From NCBI GenBank assembly GCA_963580245.1, contig CAUZJO010000107.1, positions 1 to 16,651 of the forward strand: a stretch of DNA of 16,651 nt. Reading direction: 5' to 3'. The notes under the pieces were generated by a model. That model did not search any database. It had not been told where the DNA came from and saw only the letters and a program-made list of their open reading frames with translations. Origin of the DNA: CAUZJO01 sp963580245 (GTDB lineage: Bacteria > Sumerlaeota > Sumerlaeia > MVZB01). Positions 1 through 6,762 of this stretch are shown here, in pieces (the stretch's first letter is position 1; every line of letters begins with the position of its first letter). The position numbers and the translations under genes were made by a program.

Positions 1-10
1 GCCGTCAGAG

Positions 11-41
11 AAGGAGGTGATCCATGGGGGTGAATGTTTAA
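11..41 (+). other. Mini-ORF (5 codons) behind a 13-nt Shine-Dalgarno match
   Basis: Bases 11-23 (AAGGAGGTGATCC) are fully complementary to the conserved last 13 bases of bacterial 16S rRNA. An ATG follows directly at 24 and opens a five-codon frame (M-G-V-N-V) ended by TAA at 39-41. I checked whether this is the end of a minus-strand 16S gene: the bases beyond the motif do not continue into the conserved 16S helix 45 sequence, so it is not. It could be the start of a dead gene, a leader peptide or a ribosome-capturing site. The sequence is direct observation; any function is inference. Confidence 0.35.
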
Positions 42-210
42 ATTTCCGGCCGTGAGAACTCAAAAGAGCTTCTTCGGCCAGAATCCATGGTCAAATCCCT
101 TGCCTTTGGCCAGGCACGATGGGCTGATCCACTCAAAGATTTGGAGGATCGAACGGTTTTGTTAGCGAAATGGGAAATGTCGGCCTAAACCCTAATCGGA
201 AACGTAAGAA

Positions 211-642
211 ATGGCCGAGAACGACCAAGAAAAGACTGAATATCAATCGCAAATGAAGCTCGAACAGCGGCGCGTGAAGGGAGAGATGTCTCGAAGTCAG
301 GAATTGATCACATTTGTGGTCTTTGCCCTGTTTCTCCTCTTCTTCGGCGCCACGCGGCTGGACTTGTTGGATGGGATGGGCTTGATCATGGGCGACCTGT
401 TGCGATTCGAGCAACACCTCGGTATCGGTAGAGATACAATCGGTGAGTTCATGGTAAAACATCGCTACGGGTGGTTCTCGGCGGTTGAGCTGCGAATCCT
501 GGCGCGGTTGGAAGCAATTAAGATATGGTCAGACGGTGGGGATATCCACATGCGCCGTCTCAGGCTCGGTATCAGCATGCGCGAGAAGTTGATCGAGATC
601 GGCTCCGAGGTTGTCCGTCGTGCCTGTTGCGTTACGTTCTAG
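211..642 (+). pseudogene. flhB: Truncated/chimeric remnant of flagellar export protein FlhB
   Basis: The frame codes for 143 residues. The first ~60 look like the start of FlhB, the inner-membrane switch protein of the flagellar type III export gate: MAENDQEKTE, then a basic stretch ending in RSQEL (family: K-x-R-x-E-A-R-x-K-G-Q-V-x-x-S-R-E-L), then a hydrophobic first membrane segment at about residues 31-47. FlhB is normally about 350 residues with four membrane helices and an NPTH autocleavage motif. Here the similarity fades after about residue 90, the rest is charged, and the frame stops at 642 without NPTH. No other flagellar gene is in the window. The ribosome site is weak (GGAAA about 12 bases upstream). 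I infer a decayed or recombined fragment; a short unrelated membrane protein cannot be excluded. Confidence 0.5.
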
Positions 643-1082
643 ATGGCCGAGGTGGTTGTCCCGCGAGATTTGTTCACGGCGATCTTGAGAAAGATCGATC
701 GGCTTAGGGTTTGTCCCCGAGCAGGTTGGGGCAAAAATGGTACCGAAAATCACGCACGCCTGCAAAACGGTGGAAGAGGTGCGTCTTACCGCTTGAAAAA
801 GGAGGCGATTTTCCGTGGCGAAGGTGAAAAACGCTTCACGGAAGCTCGATAAGCCAGCATATGGTCGACTCAGAAAAAAGGCTTGCTTCTTAATCAATTA
901 CACGGCGACAATTCCAGTGAGGTTGACAGGGTGGCCGAATTTCGTGAGCCATATGGGCAATCTCGGTTTAGGATACTTGGATTCGACCTTTAACTTGTAA
1001 ATCTCACCTACTTAATCGGGATCATACGCCTAAACAGGGGCGAGTTCCATTAAGGCTCAAGTCGAAGAGGGGGTAAGGGGTA
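643..1082. other. Gene-poor, low-GC stretch
   Basis: Apart from the possible 61-codon ORF at 815-1000, I see no convincing gene. A 69-codon frame at 643-852 begins immediately after the stop of the flhB remnant (TAGATG) but has no ribosome site of its own and no recognisable motif. The stretch 840-1020 is AT-rich. Bases 923-928 read TTGACA, a perfect -35 hexamer, but no matching -10 lies at the usual distance. Bases 1065-1080 are purine-rich (GAGGGGGTAAGGGG) and serve as the ribosome site of the next gene. Confidence 0.4.
815..1000 (+). CDS. Possible small basic protein, 61 residues, unknown
   Basis: A GTG at 815 follows AAGGAGG (799-805) at a spacing of 9 bases, one of the best ribosome sites in the window. 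The product begins MAKVKNASRKLDK and is basic at its N-terminal half, then mixed hydrophobic and aromatic with no membrane segment or known motif. It lies between the flhB remnant and the secreted-protein operon, in a stretch with low GC and no other gene. I do not recognise it. It could be a genuine small protein or the start of a decayed gene whose ribosome site has survived. Confidence 0.35.
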   Translation: MAKVKNASRKLDKPAYGRLRKKACFLINYTATIPVRLTGWPNFVSHMGNLGLGYLDSTFNL

Positions 1083-2843
1083 ATGTTGCAGCCTTCCAGC
1101 CGAGTCAACAGGCACGGATCCCGTTTATACCTGATCCTGCTGTTCATTGGCTTATCGATATTCGGTGGCCATCCGCTCGCCGCGGCCCCGGATACCGTAA
1201 ACATTCAGGGTAGTGTTCTTGACTCGGAAGGGATCCCGCTGACGGGAACGCGGGCCTGGCAGATCAGGTTCTATGACGAGGAAACGGACGGGAATGAAAT
1301 CGGTACGACTCCGCCTTCTTTCTCGCCCATGACGGGGTCCGTAACGTTAAGCAACAGGGGTTTCTTTAGCATCCCATTCGAGCTGCCGCAAGCCGCGCTG
1401 GACTCCGCACAACTGTGGTATGAATTGGGAATCGATACGGATAGCCCTCCTGATAACGACGCCTCCAACAATGTCTTCGCCGGTCGCTCGCGGGTGCACA
1501 GCGTACCGTTTGCCCTCCAGGCTGGCGAGTTGCTCGGGACGGTGACGGATGCCCAGGTCCCGGACGACATTACCGTTCAGCAAACCCAGACGGCCCTCAC
1601 GGCGGATATGGCAACGACGGCGTCGTTTGCAGAAACCGCCGGGCACGCAACGACCGCTGATTCGGCGACGTTTGCCGATTTTGCCTTGAATGCAGGCAAC
1701 ACCCTTTGGATGGAAGTGCTTGCCAATCCTATTGAGATGCCTGACGATCTTAACAATGACACATGGACGGCAAATGACGTCATCATCCAGGGTAGTCTTG
1801 GCGTCGGCTATGACATCCTGCCCAGCTACGATTGGCGATTCGATACCTTCGTCCTTACTGAAAACAATGTACGGATCCTCTTTCGGGATACGAGTTCATC
1901 AGCGCAGTTTCCGTCAGTAGACTGGCGCATCGGAATCAATGACACGCGGAACGGAGGAGAAGATTATTTTAGAATTGAAGACGTAACGAATCATACCCGG
2001 CCGTTTCATGTCGGCGCCAACGCGCCCGATGGCTCGCTGTACGTCCAGCAAACCGATGGCCATGTTGGGGTGGGCACCGCTTTTCCTCAAGGTCCGTTTG
2101 AAGTCCACCTGGCGAGTGCCGCGATCCCCGACGCCTCCCAATTGGTCAAGGATCAAATGACGAACGGCCCCGGCGTGGCGCAAAGCTTCACCGCGCTCGC
2201 CTCGGGATTCCTCAAACAGGTCACCATAAATATACAACAAGCAGACAACGAAACACAAAACACGTTAATGTTGCAGATTTACTCCGGGAGCGATCCCGAC
2301 AGCGGCGTGTTGCTGGCTACCGTTCAACTCGATTACGGCCTATCCCCTCTCGGAAACCTGCCCGCATTTCCCAGCGACGTGGTCTTTGACCTGTCCTTCC
2401 GCAATCCGCCCATCGCTCTGGTCGCCGGATCCTCTTACGTTCTGGTGATCCATTCCAACACACCAAATATTCCGGGCCTGTCTGGTTTTTCCGTCGGCTC
2501 CAGCGGAGACGTGTATGCCGGTGGTAAAGCCCTCAGAAATGATACTCCCGCTTTTTCTGAGATGCCGTGGGATAGCTTGCCGGCCGTCGATTTGTTCTTC
2601 AGCACCACGATTGAAACATTGGTTCAATCCGCGTCCAATACGGCCCTTCTGGTGGATGGTAACGGACGAGTGGGAATTGGAACAAATACTCCGCAACGGC
2701 CGCTACACATCAACGACATCCTGCGCCTGGAACCGCGCAACCAGGTGCCGGCTGACCCATCGGAGGGGGACGTTTACGTCAACAGCACCGATCATCACAT
2801 ATACTGCTACGTGGCAGGGGTGTGGAAACAGCTTGATAATTAG
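1083..2843 (+). CDS. Secreted modular surface / tail-fibre-like protein
   Basis: 586 residues. A Sec signal peptide is visible (basic start, hydrophobic residues 15-28, likely cut after ...PLAAA near 35). Residues 38-148 form a beta-rich module of a kind common in large secreted proteins (I-Q-G-x-x-L-D-x-x-G-x-P, ending R-x-R-x-x-S-V-P-F-A-L-Q-A). Residues 165-205 are a low-complexity A/T/D repeat (TADSATFADFALNAG type), probably a stalk. Two copies of the fibre motif G-x-V-G-x-G-T follow at about 326-332 and 528-534, each continuing into P-x-x-P-(F/L)-x-(V/I). Between them, 345-510 looks like a jelly-roll module. The end (DPSEGDVYVNSTDHHIYCY...W) is a common tail in fibre-like proteins. ATG 1083 is preceded by purine-rich GAGGGGGTAAGGGG. 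It probably shares a transcript with the next gene, 73 bases on. Surface adhesin or fibre is inference; phage origin is not supported by neighbours. Confidence 0.7.
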   Translation: MLQPSSRVNRHGSRLYLILLFIGLSIFGGHPLAAAPDTVNIQGSVLDSEGIPLTGTRAWQIRFYDEETDGNEIGTTPPSFSPMTGSVTLSNRGFFSIPFELPQAALDSAQLWYELGIDTDSPPDNDASNNVFAGRSRVHSVPFALQAGELLGTVTDAQVPDDITVQQTQTALTADMATTASFAETAGHATTADSATFADFALNAGNTLWMEVLANPIEMPDDLNNDTWTANDVIIQGSLGVGYDILPSYDWRFDTFVLTENNVRILFRDTSSSAQFPSVDWRIGINDTRNGGEDYFRIEDVTNHTRPFHVGANAPDGSLYVQQTDGHVGVGTAFPQGPFEVHLASAAIPDASQLVKDQMTNGPGVAQSFTALASGFLKQVTINIQQADNETQNTLMLQIYSGSDPDSGVLLATVQLDYGLSPLGNLPAFPSDVVFDLSFRNPPIALVAGSSYVLVIHSNTPNIPGLSGFSVGSSGDVYAGGKALRNDTPAFSEMPWDSLPAVDLFFSTTIETLVQSASNTALLVDGNGRVGIGTNTPQRPLHINDILRLEPRNQVPADPSEGDVYVNSTDHHIYCYVAGVWKQLDN

Positions 2844-2916
2844 GTGAGCCAGGGTTGTAATCCGTCGCTCATCCAGGGCTTACACTTGTTTTTGAGCGAC
2901 CCGTAGATTGACATGA

Positions 2917-3963
2917 ATGGCAAAGACCATGCCGACCCAAAAGTGTGAAACCGGCCTCAGACTCATTCTGACAGTGATGATCAGTTCGAGCACCGTGGTT
3001 CTTGCCGATGGCGTAAACGATGGCGGTTTTGGGCTGGTCGGCGCATCCGTTGAACGTTGGGCCGGCGGCACGAATCAAAACAATGCCGGTTATCAGGTTC
3101 AACACGTGGGTCTCTTCCATCAATCCAGCGTGCATCAAAACGCCGGCGGCTTCCTTCTGCTCCCACCGCCCGCAACCACCACGTCGACACCGGAACCCAC
3201 CCCCGCACCCACGGGACCAAATGGGTTCCGCGACGACTTTGATGATCTGGCTCATAGCCTCGGCACCTGGACCATCGTCACTGCTGACGGCTTTTCGGTC
3301 ACCGTTGGCGGTGGGCAGGCTGTATTTGACGCCGATGATGTGTCCGACCCCAGCGACGGCTCGTTCGCGGACTGGAACTTCGATAACTTCTGGGACAGGA
3401 GCTACCTGGTCAGCCGGGTGTACTGTCCGCGGCAGGTCTTTGATCTTCCGACCGAACTCGAGTTCGGCGTCAGTTCTTACCGGTCGACCGCCTGGTATAT
3501 CGGATTCACGCCCGTGGGAACGGACGCCTTCATTGACCCGCAGATGAAGTTCGGCGACTCGGTGCATTACTTCTGGCTGGGGGCAGACAATCCTTTCCAC
3601 ACGTTTCACGGTGGGCCGACGTGGGCCAATCCCGGGCCGGGCAGCACCGTGGGCAGCAGCGCAACGGCGGATGCGGGTTCATCGGCGGCTGCGGACGGGG
3701 ACCCCGACATAGGGCGTTTTCGCATTACGCTGGATCCTACTGTAGGCAATGGACCCCTGTGGGAAAGGCACAACGGAACCGACTGGGAGACGTGGGTGGA
3801 CAAGCGCGGCATGACTGATGGGACCAATCCGTTCAGCGCGGCGATCGATTTCCAGGTGCTGATCAACTACGACGGCGGCAACGACGCCTTGTCACTCGAT
3901 TATGTCCAGCTTACCTGCGGCGGCGACATCCCGGTTGAGATGTCGTCGTTTGTTGTCGAGTAG
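2917..3963 (+). CDS. Secreted protein with Pro/Thr linker and lectin-like domain
   Basis: 348 residues. A signal peptide is visible with a hydrophobic core at about 14-29 and likely cleavage after VVLA (residue 30). Residues 31-82 are G/N/Q/H-rich (for example GGTNQNNAGYQVQ). Residues 83-100 are a Pro/Thr-rich linker (PPPATTTSTPEPTPAPT). Residues 103-336 form a beta-rich domain opening F-R-D-D-F-D-D with many aromatic residues, which resembles concanavalin-type sugar-binding folds, but I cannot assign a family. The end reads IPVEMSSFVVE, like the P-V-E-(L/M)-x-S-F-x-V tails of some secreted proteins with C-terminal signals. ATG 2917 was chosen because it precedes the signal peptide; a ribosome site is not obvious. 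The gene follows the fibre-like gene and is followed by a strong terminator at 4021, so the two are probably co-transcribed. Confidence 0.65.
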   Translation: MAKTMPTQKCETGLRLILTVMISSSTVVLADGVNDGGFGLVGASVERWAGGTNQNNAGYQVQHVGLFHQSSVHQNAGGFLLLPPPATTTSTPEPTPAPTGPNGFRDDFDDLAHSLGTWTIVTADGFSVTVGGGQAVFDADDVSDPSDGSFADWNFDNFWDRSYLVSRVYCPRQVFDLPTELEFGVSSYRSTAWYIGFTPVGTDAFIDPQMKFGDSVHYFWLGADNPFHTFHGGPTWANPGPGSTVGSSATADAGSSAAADGDPDIGRFRITLDPTVGNGPLWERHNGTDWETWVDKRGMTDGTNPFSAAIDFQVLINYDGGNDALSLDYVQLTCGGDIPVEMSSFVVE

Positions 3964-4020
3964 GGAGCGGGTCCAGAGACTGCGGTCTATATGACCCATC
4001 GTTTGGCTTTCAAACGCATC

Positions 4021-4057
4021 GCGGCCGGTCACGGGTTGACCGGTCGCGTCTGTTTTT
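4021..4057 (+). terminator. Intrinsic terminator of the secreted-protein operon
   Basis: GCGGCCGGTCA (4021-4031) pairs with TGACCGGTCGC (4037-4047) over 11 bp with one G-T wobble. The loop is CGGGT, and C4020-G4048 adds one more pair. A five-T run follows at 4053-4057. It lies 58 bases after the stop of the upstream gene and points away from it. Confidence 0.85.
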
Positions 4058-4133
4058 GGTTCGCTCTCAATCCCGCTGATCGACATCTCCCAGCTTAGGG
4101 TTTGTGGGTCTAAATGAAGTGGAATGGAGAATT

Positions 4134-4181
4134 AGGAGGTGCTCAGTGCTAATGTCGGCTGTACCTCATCAGCGAAAGTAA
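4134..4181 (+). other. Mini-ORF (9-11 codons) with strong Shine-Dalgarno site
   Basis: AGGAGGTG at 4134-4141 is followed by GTG at 4146 (4-base gap) and in-frame ATG at 4152 (10-base gap, better). From the ATG the frame reads M-S-A-V-P-H-Q-R-K and stops at TAA 4179-4181. The start faintly recalls ribosomal protein L32 (M-A-V-P-K-R-x), but the frame ends at once. It could be a leader peptide, a decayed gene start, or chance. Confidence 0.3.
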
Positions 4182-4349
4182 CGAGGCTTTAGCGGATACT
4201 TTTTAGAGCCTGCGGTTATAAGAGGTTAACCCCATGCACCTTTCCGGACGACACCGGGTGTCCCCTCATCAATAAAAGGGTATCATCAACACGCGGTGTA
4301 ACGCTTTTTTCACTCATCACCGGGAATACTCAAAGTTTTTGATCCGGCC

Positions 4350-4379
4350 TTGACTTCACCACCGTTTGCCCCCTAGATG
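4350..4379 (+). promoter_or_regulatory. Candidate sigma-70 promoter for dapA-lysA
   Basis: TTGACT (4350-4355) matches five of six bases of the -35 consensus. After 18 bases, TAGATG (4374-4379) matches three of six of the -10 consensus. The predicted start would be about 40 bases before the dapA ATG. The -10 is weak, so this is only the best candidate visible. Confidence 0.3.
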
Positions 4380-4426
4380 GTTAGATCGCTCACCCGAGCA
4401 GGCATTGCGTTGAAGGAAGATGGGTT

Positions 4427-5296
4427 ATGCAACTGGAGGGGTCGATTGTCGCCATTGTGACGCCGTTCGCGGACGGGCGGATTGATGAGGCGGCGTTTCG
4501 TCGGTTGGTTGATTTTCAGATCGAGAACGGGACCCGCGGGATCGTGCCGTGCGGGACGACGGGGGAGTCGGCCACGCTCAGCCATGCCGAGCACGCCGAG
4601 TTGGTTCGGCTAACGGTCGAGACGGTGGCCGGGCGGGGGGTGGTCGTCGCGGGGACCGGCTCAAACTCGACGCGCGAGGCGCTGGAGCTGACGGTCGCGG
4701 CCAAGGCCGACGGGGCCGACGCAGCGCTGCTGATCACGCCCTACTACAACAAACCGACTCAGGAGGGGCTGTACCGGCATTACCGCGTGATCGCCGAGGA
4801 AGTCGACCTGCCGCTGGTCGTTTATAACTGCCCGGGCCGGACGGGGTGTTCGATCTCGCCGCAGACGATGGCGCGGCTGGCCGAGCTCGACAACGTCGTC
4901 GCCGTCAAGGACGCCACGGGCGATCTGGAGTGGACCACGCAGGTCTGTGCGATTGAGGGGTTGACGGTCATCTCGGGCGACGACTCGCTAACGCTGCCGC
5001 AGATGTCGGTCGGCGCGCGCGGGGTCATCTCGGTGTTGGCCAACGTTGCGCCGCGGCCCATGGCGGATTTGGTTGGCAAGGCGCTGGCGGGCGATTGGGA
5101 GGGAGCGCGCGCGTTGCATCACAAGTATTTCGCCCTCATGAAGACGCTCTTCATCGAATCCAACCCCATCCCGGTCAAGGCGGCTTGCGAGATGATGGGC
5201 CTGATCGGCCCGGAGATCCGTCCCCCGCTGACCCCCCTCGGCGAGCCTAACCGCGCCCGGCTACGCGAGGTGATGCAGGCGGTCGATCTGATTTAA
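4427..5296 (+). CDS. dapA: 4-hydroxy-tetrahydrodipicolinate synthase
   Basis: 289 residues, normal family length. The enzyme condenses pyruvate with aspartate semialdehyde in the first committed step of diaminopimelate and lysine synthesis, in the cytoplasm, as a TIM-barrel aldolase. Key residues are present: T44-T45 in CGTTGES, Y106-Y107 in PYYNKPTQEG, Y133 in VVYNCPGRTG, R138, and the Schiff-base lysine K161 in VKDATGD. The ATG at 4427 gives the canonical start (MQLEGSIVAIVTPF); GGAAG about 10 bases upstream is the ribosome site. The stop is one base from the start of lysA, so the pair is an operon. Nothing is missing or broken. Confidence 0.97.
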   Translation: MQLEGSIVAIVTPFADGRIDEAAFRRLVDFQIENGTRGIVPCGTTGESATLSHAEHAELVRLTVETVAGRGVVVAGTGSNSTREALELTVAAKADGADAALLITPYYNKPTQEGLYRHYRVIAEEVDLPLVVYNCPGRTGCSISPQTMARLAELDNVVAVKDATGDLEWTTQVCAIEGLTVISGDDSLTLPQMSVGARGVISVLANVAPRPMADLVGKALAGDWEGARALHHKYFALMKTLFIESNPIPVKAACEMMGLIGPEIRPPLTPLGEPNRARLREVMQAVDLI

Positions 5297-5297
5297 G

Positions 5298-6581
5298 ATG
5301 CTCACCCGGGACAGCAAAGACCAACGCTTAAAGATTGAGGGGGTCAGGCTCGCGACGCTGGCCCGGCGTTACGGCACGCCCCTGTACATCTATAGTTACA
5401 GCGCGCTCGTCGAGAACTTCACGCGCGTCCAGAAAGCCTTCGAGACGGTGGGGGCGACGATCGCATACTCGATGAAGGCCAACTCGAGCGCGGCGATCCT
5501 ACGCGCGTTGATCCGGCAAGGAGCGGGGCTGGACATCGTTTCGGGCGGTGAACTGGCGCGCGCCCTGCGGGCGAAGGTCGATCCGGGCAAGGTCATCTTT
5601 GCCGGCGTCGGCAAGACGCGCGAGGAGATCGAGCAGGCGCTTGGCGCGGGGATTCGCGCGTTCAACGTCGAATCGGAGTCCGAGGCGGCGGCGATCGACG
5701 ACGTGGCGCGGCGCCTGCGCAAGCGGGCCCCGATCAACATACGCGTCAATCCGGACGTCGAGGCCGGGGCGCATGAATACATCACGACCGGGCGCAAGGA
5801 GAACAAGTTCGGAATCGCTTACGACTCGGTGAATGGGCTGCTTAAGCGGCTCTCGAAGCGGCGCAACCTGGAGCTGATCGGCCTGCATGCCCATATCGGG
5901 TCCCAAATCACCGAGATCGAACCATTCGTCCGCTCGGTGCGGCGAGTGGCCGAGTTGGTCGGTGAACTGCGGGCCGCCAGCCATGCCATCGAGTTTCTCA
6001 ACCTGGGTGGGGGATTCGGGATTGCTTACGAGGAATCCGAACACGCCATCGACGTCGAGGGCCTGGCCGCGGCACTCATCCCGCTTATCCAACCGCTGGG
6101 CGTCGAGGTCTTCTTCGAGCCGGGTCGGTATATCGTGGGGCCGGCGGGGTTCCTGCTCACGCGGGTCGAATACATCAAGACGGCCGAGACCAAGAACTTC
6201 GCGATCGTTGACGGAGCGATGAACGACCTGTTGCGCCCCGCGCTCTATGCGGCGTATCACCGCATCGTGCCGGAGGGCCCGCCGCGGCGGGGGCGTCCCC
6301 GGACCTACGACGTGGTCGGACCGGTGTGCGAATCAGGGGATTTCCTGGCCAAGGACCGCTCGTTCGCGGGCCTGAGCGAGGGTGACCTGCTGCTCGTCCG
6401 CGACGCCGGGGCCTACGGGATGGTGATGGCGTCCAATTACAACTCGCGCCCGCGCCCGGCGGAGGTCCTGATCAGGGGCAACCGCCATTACCTGACCCGC
6501 CCCCGCGAGACGATCGAAGAGGTGATCGGTCAAGAAACGGTTCCGGATTTCCTCGCAAACAGCACCGGCGGGTGTGATTGA
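5298..6581 (+). CDS. lysA: Diaminopimelate decarboxylase
   Basis: 427 residues, normal length. The PLP enzyme removes CO2 from meso-diaminopimelate to give lysine. Alanine-racemase-like barrel first, beta domain last. Visible: the PLP lysine K60 in YSMKANS, H199 in HAHIGSQ, the phosphate-binding LNLGGGFG (235-241), EPGR (274-277), and the catalytic C344-E345-S346-G347-D348, then Y373 in AGAYG. ATG 5298 lies one base after the dapA stop, consistent with translational coupling. The gene converges on the minus-strand gene ending at 6763, with a large inverted repeat between them. Confidence 0.96.
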   Translation: MLTRDSKDQRLKIEGVRLATLARRYGTPLYIYSYSALVENFTRVQKAFETVGATIAYSMKANSSAAILRALIRQGAGLDIVSGGELARALRAKVDPGKVIFAGVGKTREEIEQALGAGIRAFNVESESEAAAIDDVARRLRKRAPINIRVNPDVEAGAHEYITTGRKENKFGIAYDSVNGLLKRLSKRRNLELIGLHAHIGSQITEIEPFVRSVRRVAELVGELRAASHAIEFLNLGGGFGIAYEESEHAIDVEGLAAALIPLIQPLGVEVFFEPGRYIVGPAGFLLTRVEYIKTAETKNFAIVDGAMNDLLRPALYAAYHRIVPEGPPRRGRPRTYDVVGPVCESGDFLAKDRSFAGLSEGDLLLVRDAGAYGMVMASNYNSRPRPAEVLIRGNRHYLTRPRETIEEVIGQETVPDFLANSTGGCD

Positions 6582-6640
6582 GTCTTGGGAGTAAACGCCG
6601 CTTCGGTGAAGGGTTGCCCTCGTGGTTGATGATCGGCTCC

Positions 6641-6741
6641 CGGCTCCCGTCCCTCGTCCTCGTAATCGGTCTTTTTCCCAGATCACAACCGACCAAGAGC
6701 GTGATGAGGAGGTGGATTACGAGGACGAGGGACGAGAGCCG
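6641..6741. repeat. Long inverted repeat, 26 of 27 bp, between convergent genes
   Basis: Bases 6641-6667 and 6715-6741 are reverse complements over 27 positions with a single mismatch (C6647 against A6735), separated by 47 bases. The arms are built from short echoing units (CGTCC, CTCGTCC, TCGT), and CGGCTCC occurs twice in tandem at the left edge. It sits 59 bases after lysA and 21 bases before the stop of the opposing gene. It could fold as a two-way terminator or mRNA 3' guard, or be a copy of a palindromic repeat family (REP or MITE type). There is no long T run directly beyond either arm, so a classical intrinsic terminator is not clear. Confidence 0.85.
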
Positions 6742-6762
6742 ACCTGGAAGGGCGCGGAGCCA

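Larger units (their letters stand above)
4058..4426. other. Non-coding region upstream of dapA
   Basis: No gene longer than about 11 codons is supported. It contains a mini-ORF with a strong ribosome site (4134-4181), a short hairpin GACAC-CGG-GTGTC inside the stretch after 4240, and a T6 run after a very weak stem near 4300-4312. I looked for the conserved cores of the lysine riboswitch, which would make sense upstream of dapA, and did not find them. Confidence 0.5.

Noticed and set aside
1..25. Possible 3' end of a 16S rRNA gene on the minus strand
   Set aside because: Only the last 13 bases match; the sequence further into the would-be gene does not follow the conserved 16S end (no GGAAGGTGCGGCT or GTAACAAGGTA).
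923..957. Promoter with perfect -35 TTGACA at 923-928
   Set aside because: No acceptable -10 hexamer lies at 15-19 bases.
2845..2895. Weak stem (TGAGC/GCTCA) then TTTTT between the two secreted-protein genes
   Set aside because: Five pairs only, T run too far from the stem; not a credible terminator.
702..4105. Exact 13-base repeat GCTTAGGGTTTGT at 702-714 and 4093-4105, with a telomere-like partial copy at 184-195
   Set aside because: One or two exact 13-base repeats are expected by chance in a window of this size, and the flanks do not match.
4058..4426. Lysine riboswitch upstream of dapA
   Set aside because: The conserved core segments of the L box were not found in the leader.
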